Positions 42,906-51,361 are shown, counted from the stretch's first letter. The stretch: 51,361 bases of DNA from JALOPX01 sp041309605 (GCA_041309605.1 JBFYZH010000030.1:1-51361); one strand, 5' to 3'. The notes: generated by a model not told the origin, from the sequence alone. Translations and numbers: made by a program.

Positions 42906-43703
42906 TCAGTCGGAAATACAAAAGAATTCTATGGCGGAACGGAAATTTTCGATATCGATTACAGTATCCTTGCACGGTCCCGAAGGCCTGCTGTTCGGGA
43001 TTCCGATTATCGGTATCTTTGGAGCAATGTCCTGAATCCCGCTGATAAGATCTCTTTCGCATGCCACAGCCACTATGGCCCTTGGATTTGTCTCGCCTAT
43101 TATCCTTCTGGCGATTGACCCCCCCGGGGCGGTATGAAAAACGACATCCGGGAAACGGCTGCATATCTCGCAGGCTTCCTTTCTCATATCCTTGCGCAAG
43201 CACCTCGGAAAGAGCGCCAGGACCGGTCCCGTTGAACGCTCCGGCCGCGCGAGGGTGTTACTGACGCGTATGAACGAATGACTGAGCCGGTCACGGGCTA
43301 TCCCGAAGAATCCTCCCACCTTAAGAACCAGCGGATACAACAGAAAGAAAAGGCTGCTTCCCCTGGTCAGGCACAGGTTCATGTAGCTTTTTCTGGAAAT
43401 TACCGTGGCGAAGAGAAGTGTATACCAGGTAATTACAAACAACGCGACGCCGATAAAAGACAAGGTAATGAATATGGCCCAAATTCTTCCGAATGATGCG
43501 AATCTGGGGAGGATTAAATAGAGGAAAAGTGCGGCCAGGAACAGAATAACGGCGAGAACTATCATGGAAAGGACGAGAAAAGTCTTCTTGCCTTCGTCAA
43601 TCTTGACGCAATCAGCGCTATTTTCACGCCAATCGAGCCATTCCTCGCCCAAAACCCTGCCGTCCTGGCCGTGCCGGTCCCCTGATTTTATTTCCCCGTC
43701 CAT
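42906..43703 (-). CDS. DUF116 family membrane protein
   Basis: 265 residues from the ATG at 43703; an upstream in-frame ATG at 43751 is also possible and neither has a good site. Two membrane segments lie near residues 42-100, then the DUF116 region: FGIARDRLSHSFIRVSN, LALFPRCLRKDMRKEACEIC, APGGSIARRIIGETNPRAIVAVACERDL, and NSRPSGPCKDTVIDI. Family members have several conserved cysteines proposed to bind metal; here the CxxC-type group is reduced. Function of the family is unknown. Divergent from the EamA transporter. Confidence 0.82.
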   Translation of the reverse strand: MDGEIKSGDRHGQDGRVLGEEWLDWRENSADCVKIDEGKKTFLVLSMIVLAVILFLAALFLYLILPRFASFGRIWAIFITLSFIGVALFVITWYTLLFATVISRKSYMNLCLTRGSSLFFLLYPLVLKVGGFFGIARDRLSHSFIRVSNTLARPERSTGPVLALFPRCLRKDMRKEACEICSRFPDVVFHTAPGGSIARRIIGETNPRAIVAVACERDLISGIQDIAPKIPIIGIPNSRPSGPCKDTVIDIENFRSAIEFFCISD

Positions 43704-43775
43704 GATGGTGAATGTACCGAAAGAAGGAATTATGTTCAACAATAATTCCATGTGTGAGAAAATCCCGAGGACGCC

Positions 43776-44693
43776 ATGAACTATACGAACAGGGATAAAC
43801 TTCCGTGTGTAGCGATCCTGACGGGGATTGTCTCGATCTCGTTCGCAGCGATCTTCATCAGGCTGGCTGAAGCCGATCCAGCTTCGGTGGCGGCGCTGAG
43901 GATGCTGTTTGCCTCGCTGGTCATATTGCCTTTCGCGGTTTTTTCCCCTGTTTTCCGTTCGGAGCTGAATAAAATGCGATTGGCGGATATCGGACTTTTG
44001 TCGATATCAGGGCTCATGCTCTCTCTTCATTTCATCTTTTGGATAACATCTCTTTCCCTTACAGGAGTCACAAGTTCGATCGTCTATGTCGCTACCAGCC
44101 CTCTTTTCGCGGCTCTTTACTCGGTGCTTGTATTCAGGGAAAAGTTATCGAGAAGTTTCTGGGCCGGGCTTGTCCTGGTAATTATCGGTGCTACGGTGAT
44201 GGGTGGGTGGAACATCATGGCCGGGGGAACGGCATGGAAGGGGGACTTGCTTGCCGTCGCGGGGGGGATGGCAGCGGCGGGTTACTTTCTTGCCGGAGGT
44301 CGGCTGAGAAAGAAATATTCGCTCATCACATATATAACCTGCGTGTATACTGTAGCCGCCGCCCTGCTTCTTATCGCTCTCCCGGTCACCGGGAATTCGA
44401 TAATCGGGCTTTCGGGCATGACGTACGTGTATTGTCTGCTTATGGCGCTGATCTGCCAGGTGACCGGACACTCGATCTTCAATTGGGCGCTGAAGAGAAT
44501 GAAAGCGACAATCGTGACTATCTCCGTACTTGGAGAGCCCGTCGGCACCAGTATTCTTGTGTTCCTGATATTGGGGGAATCGCCGCTGAAATCGGAGATG
44601 GCGGGAGGCACGCTGATCCTCACCGGACTTTTTATCGTGCTGTATTTCAATCCGGCGTTTACCGGCGGCGCATCGGGCGATATCAGAGAGTGA
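43776..44693 (+). CDS. EamA/DMT-family transporter
   Basis: 305 residues with about ten membrane helices in two EamA repeats (about 8-140 and 150-290). GAGGA precedes the ATG. LHFIFWITSLSLTGVTSSIVYVATSP and FNWALKRMKATIVTISVLGEPVGTSI are typical DMT positions. Probably a metabolite or amino-acid exporter; the substrate cannot be read from sequence. Overlaps the convergent TPR gene by 11 bases. Confidence 0.9.
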   Translation: MNYTNRDKLPCVAILTGIVSISFAAIFIRLAEADPASVAALRMLFASLVILPFAVFSPVFRSELNKMRLADIGLLSISGLMLSLHFIFWITSLSLTGVTSSIVYVATSPLFAALYSVLVFREKLSRSFWAGLVLVIIGATVMGGWNIMAGGTAWKGDLLAVAGGMAAAGYFLAGGRLRKKYSLITYITCVYTVAAALLLIALPVTGNSIIGLSGMTYVYCLLMALICQVTGHSIFNWALKRMKATIVTISVLGEPVGTSILVFLILGESPLKSEMAGGTLILTGLFIVLYFNPAFTGGASGDIRE

Positions 44694-45828
44694 GCAGGAT
44701 CTTGTTAACTTCGTCAATAAGGCCGTTGTTGCCCTCCCAGATAACGATGAACTCCTTGAATGCTTCCCTGGCCTTTTCTTTTTGCCCGGATCTCATCAGC
44801 GCGTGCCCGAGGTAGTAAAGAGTCCTCGACGGAGCGTTCTCAGTCTGCCGTAGTTTTTCAAGTATGGGAACAGCACTTTCGGGGTGCTTTGTGTTTATAT
44901 AGACCATGCTGATTCCAAGGTCAATATCGGGATCGCCCGGAGACAGCCCTGCGGCATTCTGCCATGCCTCCATCGATTTGTCGTACTCTCCAGTCTGGAA
45001 AAAGGTATCGGCCAACCCTTTCCATGCTCTCGGATCGGAAGGATCCTTGAAGGAAGAAAGGCCGTAGTATTTTTCCGCGTCGGAATATTGCTCGAGCGCG
45101 TAAGAAGATCTTCCGAGATAAAGAAAGACATCAGCCCCCGATGCGCCGTTTTCCTTGGCCAGTTTCAGCGAGGTTATGGCATCCGAATGCATATTGCGTT
45201 CGCACATGATTTTTCCCATCAGGAGGAGTACATCGGGATTGGCGGCGTAAATACCTCTGATCGACAGAAGCTGGGCATATGCTTCCTGGAAATTGCCCTG
45301 CAGGAAATAAGCTTCGGAAAGGATCATGTTCCCGTCGAGATCCCTTGGGGATACGTTGAGTCCCTGCGACGCGTATTTTTCGGCCGTTTTGTATTGCTGC
45401 TGCTTAAGGGCTATGGAAGCAAGGCCTATATACGGGGGATAAAAGTTCGATTGTACGGATATCGACATCTTGTAGGCTTTCTTCGCTTCGGAAAGCAGGT
45501 CCTGGTTCTCCAGCGCCTTACCTAGGGCGTAGTGTATTTCGTGGTCGCCCGGCATGATTTCCGCCGCGATCGCTAGATGCTTTTCCGCTTCGGGGAACCT
45601 TCCGAGCTCGAGAAAAGCACTCCCGAGATTGAAGTGCGTATCCGGATCGTCGGGTCTTTTCTGCAGCGATTTTTGCCAGTGTTCCACCGCCGCGGACAAC
45701 TCGCCCCTTTCCGCGGCCTCGACTCCAAGATTGTAGTATTTAAGGGAGTCATCGCTGCAGCCCGGCAGGGTTGAAAGAAAAATAATCACGGATACTGCCG
45801 GCAGGATCGTATGGATGTATTTGGTCAT
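44683..45828 (-). CDS. TPR-repeat lipoprotein
   Basis: 381 residues; AAAGGA lies about 7 bases upstream of the ATG. Lipobox LPGC (Cys near residue 24) marks a lipoprotein. About nine TPR units follow from residue 30, for example YYNLGVEAAERGELSAAVEH and HFNLGSAFLELGRFPEAEKH, filling the remainder of the protein. A scaffold for envelope complexes, possibly with the other TPR lipoprotein of this window, but no partner can be named. Confidence 0.88.
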   Translation of the reverse strand: MTKYIHTILPAVSVIIFLSTLPGCSDDSLKYYNLGVEAAERGELSAAVEHWQKSLQKRPDDPDTHFNLGSAFLELGRFPEAEKHLAIAAEIMPGDHEIHYALGKALENQDLLSEAKKAYKMSISVQSNFYPPYIGLASIALKQQQYKTAEKYASQGLNVSPRDLDGNMILSEAYFLQGNFQEAYAQLLSIRGIYAANPDVLLLMGKIMCERNMHSDAITSLKLAKENGASGADVFLYLGRSSYALEQYSDAEKYYGLSSFKDPSDPRAWKGLADTFFQTGEYDKSMEAWQNAAGLSPGDPDIDLGISMVYINTKHPESAVPILEKLRQTENAPSRTLYYLGHALMRSGQKEKAREAFKEFIVIWEGNNGLIDEVNKILLTL

Positions 45829-46066
45829 TGCGAATCCTTTCAGGTTATCCGTCAGGTAATATTATTCCGATGAAATAATAACTTCAACTGCCGTTAAAAA
45901 CACGATATTTTTCGTACTAAACGACAAAATCCGTTGAGAATCTGCGAATCGGGAATGCTTTCCGGGAAAGGATCGATTTTTAGAGAATCATGCTTGTTCA
46001 TGTGGTATATTATACAATCGGCCGCAGGAAGGCATTGTAACTCGATGGCAAATGGAGAGTAGTACG

Positions 46067-49000
46067 ATGGCAAGTATCATCAGTCGGAAATCCGGAATCA
46101 TCAGGACAGTTGCCGCATTGATCCTCGTTCTGGCTTTTTATCCGCGATATCTTGCGGCATGGAACCACACCGAAATCATATGGAAAAAGATCGAAACCGC
46201 TCATTTCTCCATTCATTTTCATGAGGGTGAAGAATGGAGCGCAAGGGAAACGGCGCGGATAGCCGAGGAAATCTACGGACCTATAACCGAATTTTACGGG
46301 TACCCCATGGAAAGGGTGCATATAACCTTGTATGACCGCAACGACAGGTCTTCGGGAGCCGCGTACTATTATCTCAACAGGATAGATATCGACGCATCAG
46401 ATTACGAATTTCATCTCAGGGGAACCGCTGACTGGCTCCGCAACGTGCTGACTCACGAGTTCACGCATATGGTAACGATCAGGACGGCGATGAAACTGCC
46501 GCGGAAAGTGCCGTCGATATATCTTCAGGGAATTACATTCGAAAAGGAAAAACGGCCTGACGTGATAACCGGGTATCCGAATTTCCAGGGGTCGTTGCCG
46601 ATCGCGGGGGAGGTTCTTCCTAACTGGTTCGCGGAGGGTGTCGCGCAATTCCAATGCCCGGATTCCAGGAACGACATATGGGACAGTCATCGGGAGATGA
46701 TTCTGAGGACCGCCGTGATCAATGAAAGGCTGCTCACGCTGGACGAGATGGGTGTATTCGGAAAAAACTCGTTGGAATCGGAGCTGGTCTATAACCAGGG
46801 GTATTCGCTGGTGAGGTTCATCAACGACAGGTTCGGAGAGGGAAGTCTTTGCCGGGTACTTAAGGCGCACAAGGATTTTTACCGGGTCGGATTTAATGGC
46901 GCGTGCAGGAAAGCGCTCGGATTGTCGGGATCCGGGCTTTACCGGATGTGGGTCGATCAACTCCTCGTTGACTATGAAAAGACAATCCGGATGATATCGG
47001 AAAAAGGCAGGAACGGTGAAAGGGCCGGAGGCGTGGGATATATGAATCTCTTCCCGGTACATGGAGAAGAAGGTACGATATATTTCCTTTCGAACATGGG
47101 GCGTGATTTCATGGATCTTGACCTGGTGAGGCAGGATGGAGACGGGAACCTTGTAGTCATATCGGAAGGAATAGATTCGAGAGCTTCCACATCGGCCGAT
47201 TCGAAATTTGTCTGCTACTCCAAAAGGACCGGCGATAATGATTTCGGATATGAACTCAACGATGTTTTCATCATGGACGCGGAAACGCTTAAGGAAAAAA
47301 GGTTGACGCGCTCCCTTCGCGCCGTCGATCCGGTATTTTCGCCCGACGGTCGGACTATCGCATGTATCCGCGTAACCGATGGCGCCGAGGATATCGTGAC
47401 CGTCGATATCGAAAACGGAGAGGTGAGCCTCCTGTCCTCTGGAGCCAAGGGTCAAAGATATTTCGGAATTTCATGGGGAGAGGGCGGGATCCTCACGTCG
47501 AAGTTTGACGGGATCAGCAGAAATATCGTGATGATCGATCCCGGAACCGGCAGCGAAAAAGCGCTCGTCGCAACCGCGGCCGACGAAAGAGATCCGCACT
47601 GGGACGGCCGTACGGGATTGTTTTATTCGAGCGACAGGACGGGGATATTCAATATATATCATGTGGACGTTGAGACGTCGCAAGAGGTAATGGTGACTAA
47701 CGTGGCGGGAGGAGCTTTTTCGCCGGATGTTTCCGGGGCGGAGCTGCTTTTTTCCTCGTACGGATGCGACGGGTACGAGATCCGGCGGATCGTTGACTGG
47801 CAAAATGGAAGTCTCGATTCCGGCTCGATCCCCGACGACTCAGCAATGATGGATAGAAGGAGAAACTATATTTCCGGCGTCAGCCCTGCCGCCGGCTCCG
47901 GGGGCGGTTACGATTACTCGATTCTGGACGAGAAGATGCAGAAAGCCGGAAGATTCGATATCGAGTATACACCGGTTTTTTTCTTTCCACGGTTGATGTA
48001 CTACGACAAACAACCGCGAATAGGGCTTGCCATGGAATCGAGGGATTACCTTGACAGGCAGGCCGTATTCGCCGCCGGCTCCATGAACATGGACAAGGAA
48101 TTCAACCTGCAGTTCGGTTTCGAAACGAGGCAGTTTCTTCCGACTTTTTCTTTCAATTTCTTTTCCGCCAGGAAATATTACAGATATTTCGAGGAGGAAA
48201 CCGGTGACGTGCAGGTCCGTTATGATCTTTGGGACGCTTTTTTCACCTGCAGGTTCGAATTGGACCAGCCCGCCCGCAACAGCAGGAAAGACCTGGCCGT
48301 ACAGTACAATCACGGGGAATACGGCTTGAACATAAATGCCTGGGATTCCGCCGACCAGGAGCTTGGATGGAATTATTACAAGGCCAACGAGGTATCGATG
48401 CTTTTCGATTACATGAACACGGAAAGAGCGGTGGATTCGGATATCAATCCGGGATCGGGCAGGCGGATCAACCTGGAGATAACGCGTGCATGGGACAAGC
48501 TTTCATCGGGTTCTTTCGAGTATAACTTCAAGCCGATTTACGACAACAACGATTTCGGAAGGTACTATCTGAAATATGAAGAGTTCATTCCGATCCCTTT
48601 CGGGTCTCATGCCATCTCGGTGCTCGCGCAGGGTGGATTGCTGGATGAAACGAATATCGACGACTTCTTTAATCTTTACCTCGGCGGCAGAGACGGCATG
48701 CGGGGTTATTCCTATTACAGCATGGGGGGGAAGAAGAACGCCATGGGCCGCCTGACCTACAGGTTCCCGATCTTCAGAAAGATAAACAGGCAGGTGTTTT
48801 CCACATATTTCGGTTCGCTATATGGCGGAATTTTCATCGAGGCCGGAAAGGCATGGGACAAGAACGAGCTGAACCTGAACGGTAACAGGAAAGACGCCGG
48901 TTTCGAGCTGCGCATGAAGGGTTTTTCGTTCTACAATTATCCCCTTGCCGCTTCTTTGGAAGCTGCGTACGGTTTCGACGAAATAGAGTATCGTGATCCA

Positions 49001-49072
49001 TTCCGCGCTGTAATCACGTCTGTCGAAGGCAGGGAGTGGAAGTTTTACGGCTCGGTGTTTTTTGATTTTTAG
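46067..49072 (+). CDS. HExxH metallopeptidase-like, propeller and Omp85-type barrel fusion
   Basis: 1,001 residues from the ATG at 46067, with GGAG (46054-46057) 9 bases upstream; ATG 46052 lacks a site. A signal peptide is followed by a peptidase-MA-like domain with H130-E-F-T-H134 (VLTHEFTHMV) and E190 in NWFAEGVAQ as the third ligand. A PD40/TolB-like propeller covers about residues 310-590 (SPDGRTIACIRV, DPHWDGRTGLFYSSDRTG). The last 370 residues are a beta-barrel with GGRDGMRGYSYY, matching the RGF/RGY loop of Omp85/BamA proteins, and the chain ends in an aromatic FFDF. So one polypeptide appears to carry a periplasmic protease-like head and an outer-membrane pore. Proteins of this layout occur in FCB bacteria, but I know no characterised example. 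Confidence 0.85.
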   Translation: MASIISRKSGIIRTVAALILVLAFYPRYLAAWNHTEIIWKKIETAHFSIHFHEGEEWSARETARIAEEIYGPITEFYGYPMERVHITLYDRNDRSSGAAYYYLNRIDIDASDYEFHLRGTADWLRNVLTHEFTHMVTIRTAMKLPRKVPSIYLQGITFEKEKRPDVITGYPNFQGSLPIAGEVLPNWFAEGVAQFQCPDSRNDIWDSHREMILRTAVINERLLTLDEMGVFGKNSLESELVYNQGYSLVRFINDRFGEGSLCRVLKAHKDFYRVGFNGACRKALGLSGSGLYRMWVDQLLVDYEKTIRMISEKGRNGERAGGVGYMNLFPVHGEEGTIYFLSNMGRDFMDLDLVRQDGDGNLVVISEGIDSRASTSADSKFVCYSKRTGDNDFGYELNDVFIMDAETLKEKRLTRSLRAVDPVFSPDGRTIACIRVTDGAEDIVTVDIENGEVSLLSSGAKGQRYFGISWGEGGILTSKFDGISRNIVMIDPGTGSEKALVATAADERDPHWDGRTGLFYSSDRTGIFNIYHVDVETSQEVMVTNVAGGAFSPDVSGAELLFSSYGCDGYEIRRIVDWQNGSLDSGSIPDDSAMMDRRRNYISGVSPAAGSGGGYDYSILDEKMQKAGRFDIEYTPVFFFPRLMYYDKQPRIGLAMESRDYLDRQAVFAAGSMNMDKEFNLQFGFETRQFLPTFSFNFFSARKYYRYFEEETGDVQVRYDLWDAFFTCRFELDQPARNSRKDLAVQYNHGEYGLNINAWDSADQELGWNYYKANEVSMLFDYMNTERAVDSDINPGSGRRINLEITRAWDKLSSGSFEYNFKPIYDNNDFGRYYLKYEEFIPIPFGSHAISVLAQGGLLDETNIDDFFNLYLGGRDGMRGYSYYSMGGKKNAMGRLTYRFPIFRKINRQVFSTYFGSLYGGIFIEAGKAWDKNELNLNGNRKDAGFELRMKGFSFYNYPLAASLEAAYGFDEIEYRDPFRAVITSVEGREWKFYGSVFFDF

Positions 49073-49093
49073 GATATCGGGACAGGTGCAGGG

Positions 49094-50491
49094 ATGAAGG
49101 TTAATCTGGCGGGGTACAACGTCGAATCGGATCTTGTAGACGATGCCGGTAAAAGGATCGGAGTCGAATTTACTCCGGAAGTGATATCGGCTGCTTATGC
49201 CCGCATCAGCAGGGATCCTAGGAACGTATCGGTTCTTCGAAAAGAAGCGAGGACGCAAGTCGATAAAGCGAGGCGGTCAAATGAATCGATAGTCTTCGGA
49301 CTCGGGCATTCCTCTATCGCGGAGCACGCCGTTTTCAACTTCGACGTGATGGGTATTTCGCGACTCGCAGTCGAGGCGGTCGAGCAGTTCAGGCTGGCAT
49401 CGTATACGGAGAAATCACAGCGATACATCAAACTGGGGAAAGATCACGTTCTTCCGGAGGAAATCAAGGGGTCGATTCATGAAGGAGAGTTCTTGCGGCT
49501 GCTCGAAGAACTGACGGAATCATATGAAAAACTCTATTGCGCGATCGTTTCTTCGGGGTCTGACAAGGGAGTCGCGAAGGAGGATGCCCGTTACCTGATG
49601 CCGATGGCAACGACATCCCAACTTGGAATGACGGTCAACGCAAGAGAACTCGAATACATGATATCGAGGCTCGCTTCCCACCCACTCGACGAATTAAGAC
49701 GTTTTTCATCCATGCTTTCCAAGATCGCGAGAAAAAAAGCGCCTTCGCTCGTGAAATATCACGGTCCAACTGAATATTTCGGTCAGGTGGCGCGTTCCGG
49801 TTACGAAAGCACCTTGCCACCGGCTGCCTTGAGACATAACGGCGGCGATATTGTAAGGCTGTTGGATCACACCGAGGACGGAGACATCATGCTGACCGCG
49901 TCGCTTCTCTTTGCGACAAGGGGAATCCCCTTCCGGAAGGCGCTGGATAAGGCGCGATCCATGGGTGCCGAAGAACTGAGGAACGTGATCTGCGGTACCA
50001 TGGAGATGATGCAGGCGCATGACGGCGTCAGGAGGGAATTCGAAAACATCCGCATGCTTTTTGAACTCGTCGTGTCCTCCTCATGTTACGCACAGCTCAA
50101 AAGACACCGCATGACGACGCAGATAGTTCAACCCTATTCGACGTTCCTGGGAGTGTCGGTACCGGCGTCCGTCAGGAAAGCGGGAGCGATCGGGATTTTC
50201 CGCGAAGCCGTGAGGAAATCGGAACGCCTGTACAGAAGGCTCGGAAGATTCGACCGGCATGTATCGGAATACGTCCTGACCAACGCTCACAGGAGAAGAG
50301 TGCTGCTCGGTATAAGTCTCAGGGAGCTTTATCATTTTTCAAGGCTGAGAAGCGACGGACACGCGCAATGGGAGATCAGGGAAATCTCGGAAGGTATGTG
50401 CCGTCTTGCCGCAGATTTGTTCCCGGCCTCGACGGTCCTGCTCGTTGGAAAAGATGAATTCGACAGCGTAAAAAAAGGTTTAATAACCTGA
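49094..50491 (+). CDS. Tandem two-domain ThyX-like flavin-dependent thymidylate synthase homologue
   Basis: 465 residues, roughly twice a normal ThyX. The N-terminal domain has SSIAEHAVFNF (S73, S74, E77, H78) and then QFRLASYTEKSQRY: S108, R110 and Y111 are conserved, but the RHR of the motif RHRxxS is QFR (98-100). The C-terminal domain has FELVVSSSCYAQLKRHRM with R337-H338-R339 intact but lacks the following SQRY. The active elements are therefore divided between two halves. ThyX makes dTMP from dUMP with FAD, NADPH and methylene-folate. Whether this pseudo-dimer is active cannot be told. Gene starts 22 bases after the barrel fusion. Confidence 0.82.
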   Translation: MKVNLAGYNVESDLVDDAGKRIGVEFTPEVISAAYARISRDPRNVSVLRKEARTQVDKARRSNESIVFGLGHSSIAEHAVFNFDVMGISRLAVEAVEQFRLASYTEKSQRYIKLGKDHVLPEEIKGSIHEGEFLRLLEELTESYEKLYCAIVSSGSDKGVAKEDARYLMPMATTSQLGMTVNARELEYMISRLASHPLDELRRFSSMLSKIARKKAPSLVKYHGPTEYFGQVARSGYESTLPPAALRHNGGDIVRLLDHTEDGDIMLTASLLFATRGIPFRKALDKARSMGAEELRNVICGTMEMMQAHDGVRREFENIRMLFELVVSSSCYAQLKRHRMTTQIVQPYSTFLGVSVPASVRKAGAIGIFREAVRKSERLYRRLGRFDRHVSEYVLTNAHRRRVLLGISLRELYHFSRLRSDGHAQWEIREISEGMCRLAADLFPASTVLLVGKDEFDSVKKGLIT

Positions 50492-50524
50492 TGCCATTTA
50501 TTATGTCGTTTGTTTAATAACCTG
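50478..50524. repeat. 13-base direct repeat around the ThyX stop codon
   Basis: GTTTAATAACCTG at 50478-50490 and again at 50512-50524, 21 bases apart. The first copy includes the last codons of the ThyX gene. Too short for an identified mobile element; it could reflect a small duplication. Confidence 0.45.
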
Positions 50525-50546
50525 TCATAAAGAAAGATAACCGATC

Positions 50547-51080
50547 ATGACATTTCGCGAAATTATAGAAAAACGCAGGAGTATCAGGAGTTACAAGCCG
50601 GATCCGGTGCCGCGCGATCTTATTGAAAAATGTCTGGATGCGGCGAGATTTTCGCCCAGCGCCTGCAACACTCAATGCTTCCGATTCATCATAACCCTGG
50701 ATAAGGTCAAGGACAGGCTCGTCAGGGAATGTCTTGGAGAAGTGCCAGTTCCCAATCGCTGGGCCGCGGGTGCCCCGGTGATAGCCGTTCTGGCCACGAA
50801 GAGGAATATCATGACTCATACTATAGGCGGAAGTATCAAGGATACCAGATACGATCTTCTGGATGCGGGTATCGCGGGAGAACATTTCGTGCTGCAGGCG
50901 ACTGAACTGGGTCTCGGGACATGCTGGCTCGGCTGGTTTAGGAAAAGCAGGGTAAGGAAGCTTCTCGGCATTCCGGGGAACTGGGACATAGCGGCAATGA
51001 TCACTCTCGGATACGCTGACGGAGAAGCGGGTGAAATCAGAAGAAATCCGATGAACGAATTCCGGGAATACAGGGAGTAG
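50547..51080 (+). CDS. Nitroreductase-family flavoprotein
   Basis: 177 residues. N-terminal FREIIEKRRSIRSYKPDPV and LDAARFSPSACNTQ bind FMN phosphate and isoalloxazine; LQATELGLGTCWLGWFRK is the C-terminal FMN/dimer element. The central segment has THTIGGSIKDTRYDLLDAGIAGEH, typical of a group with a loop around the active site. About 30-35% similar by eye to the nitroreductase at 35788, so a paralogue. The substrate is unknown. Only 13 bases separate it from the next gene, a binding lipoprotein, so the two are probably co-transcribed. Confidence 0.9.
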   Translation: MTFREIIEKRRSIRSYKPDPVPRDLIEKCLDAARFSPSACNTQCFRFIITLDKVKDRLVRECLGEVPVPNRWAAGAPVIAVLATKRNIMTHTIGGSIKDTRYDLLDAGIAGEHFVLQATELGLGTCWLGWFRKSRVRKLLGIPGNWDIAAMITLGYADGEAGEIRRNPMNEFREYRE

Positions 51081-51093
51081 TGCCGATAAAAAT

Positions 51094-51361
51094 ATGCGTT
51101 TTCCCCGGCAAGAAAATCCGATCTCGGCAGTCCTTCTGCTGGTCTTTCTCATGTCAGGCGGGTGTGGAGGAGGAGAAAGAGGCGCCGGTGAACGAGCTCG
51201 GGACGTTTCAACCGGATACGAAAGGATCATATCCTTTTCACCGAGTACGACCGAAATGCTTTTCATGCTCGGACTGGGACAAAAGGTGGTCGGAGTAACG
51301 AGATTCTGTTCGTACCCCCCGGAAACGGCCGAAATAACCAGGATAGGCGGTTATCTTGATC
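51094..51361 (+). CDS. Periplasmic binding lipoprotein of the BtuF/FhuD class, 3' end missing
   Basis: 89 codons are visible, running off the window. A signal sequence LLLVFLMSGGC provides a lipobox with Cys near residue 24, and the mature part begins RIISFSPSTTEMLFMLGL followed by KVVGVTRFCSYP, the standard opening of class III substrate-binding proteins for cobalamin, haem or Fe-siderophores. It would deliver ligand to an ABC importer, perhaps encoded downstream. The ligand is unknown. It follows the nitroreductase gene by 13 bases. Confidence 0.85.
   Translation, partial: MRFPRQENPISAVLLLVFLMSGGCGGGERGAGERARDVSTGYERIISFSPSTTEMLFMLGLGQKVVGVTRFCSYPPETAEITRIGGYLD

Noticed and set aside
51080..51298. 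Plus-strand frame of 72 codons at the window end
   Set aside because: It is the wrong frame of the binding lipoprotein that starts at 51094, which has a signal peptide and family opening.

Overview
The window reads as chromosome of a Gram-negative bacterium with an outer membrane: it encodes an Omp85-type barrel, several lipoproteins, a TonB protein and many Sec signal peptides. The C-terminal YPNPFNP / FlgD-Ig-like tail on the first protein, the GWxTD-type TPR lipoprotein, the K+-type membrane pyrophosphatase, two-domain ThyX and protease-propeller-barrel proteins fit the FCB superphylum or one of its uncultured neighbours (Krumholzibacteriota, Eisenbacteria or Latescibacterota are my guesses). 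That placement is inference from gene content. Base composition is moderately GC-rich. No phage, integrase, transposase or CRISPR array was seen, and one tRNA gene is present.

Layout. 1-1.6 kb: 3' end of a repeat-rich secreted beta-propeller protein. 2-5 kb: large protein with two GlnD/GlnE-like nucleotidyltransferase domains. 5-7.1 kb (minus): PhzF-like isomerase and YihY-type membrane protein. 7.2-10.7 kb: promoter with an operator-like inverted repeat and a structured leader, then a thiolase-fold protein without the catalytic Cys, a DUF35 partner and an acyl-CoA dehydrogenase, closed by a clear terminator. 10.8-22.4 kb: secreted M14 peptidase, a DnaE homologue that has lost its polymerase aspartates, tRNA-Glu, secreted Tricorn-type protease and a secreted HExxH metallopeptidase. 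22.5-24.7 kb: threonine dehydrogenase and glycine acetyltransferase (Tdh-Kbl). 24.8-26.9 kb: membrane pyrophosphatase and terminator. 27-30.1 kb: YchF, archease and RtcB. 30.2-32.8 kb: gamma-glutamyltransferase and a small VCBS-like protein. 32.9-36.7 kb: three small secreted proteins sharing an SPPV[WYF][ST]G[EN]I motif, interspersed with TonB, PgsA and a nitroreductase. 36.7-46 kb: two TPR lipoproteins on the minus strand around a signalling region (HD-GYP, lone receiver domain, HAMP-like membrane protein, DUF116, EamA transporter). 46-51.4 kb: protease-propeller-Omp85 fusion, tandem ThyX, nitroreductase and the start of a metal/cobalamin-type binding lipoprotein.

How it fits together. Five extracytoplasmic proteases or peptidases (M14, Tricorn, gluzincin, GGT and the barrel fusion) plus Tdh-Kbl suggest protein and peptide scavenging. 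The thiolase-fold/DUF35/acyl-CoA dehydrogenase operon suggests side-chain or fatty-acyl-CoA catabolism, and the pyrophosphatase suggests energy economy. The strongest candidates for something undescribed are the degenerate DnaE, the HExxH-propeller-barrel fusion, the tandem ThyX with split motifs, the double nucleotidyltransferase and the SPPV secreted family.
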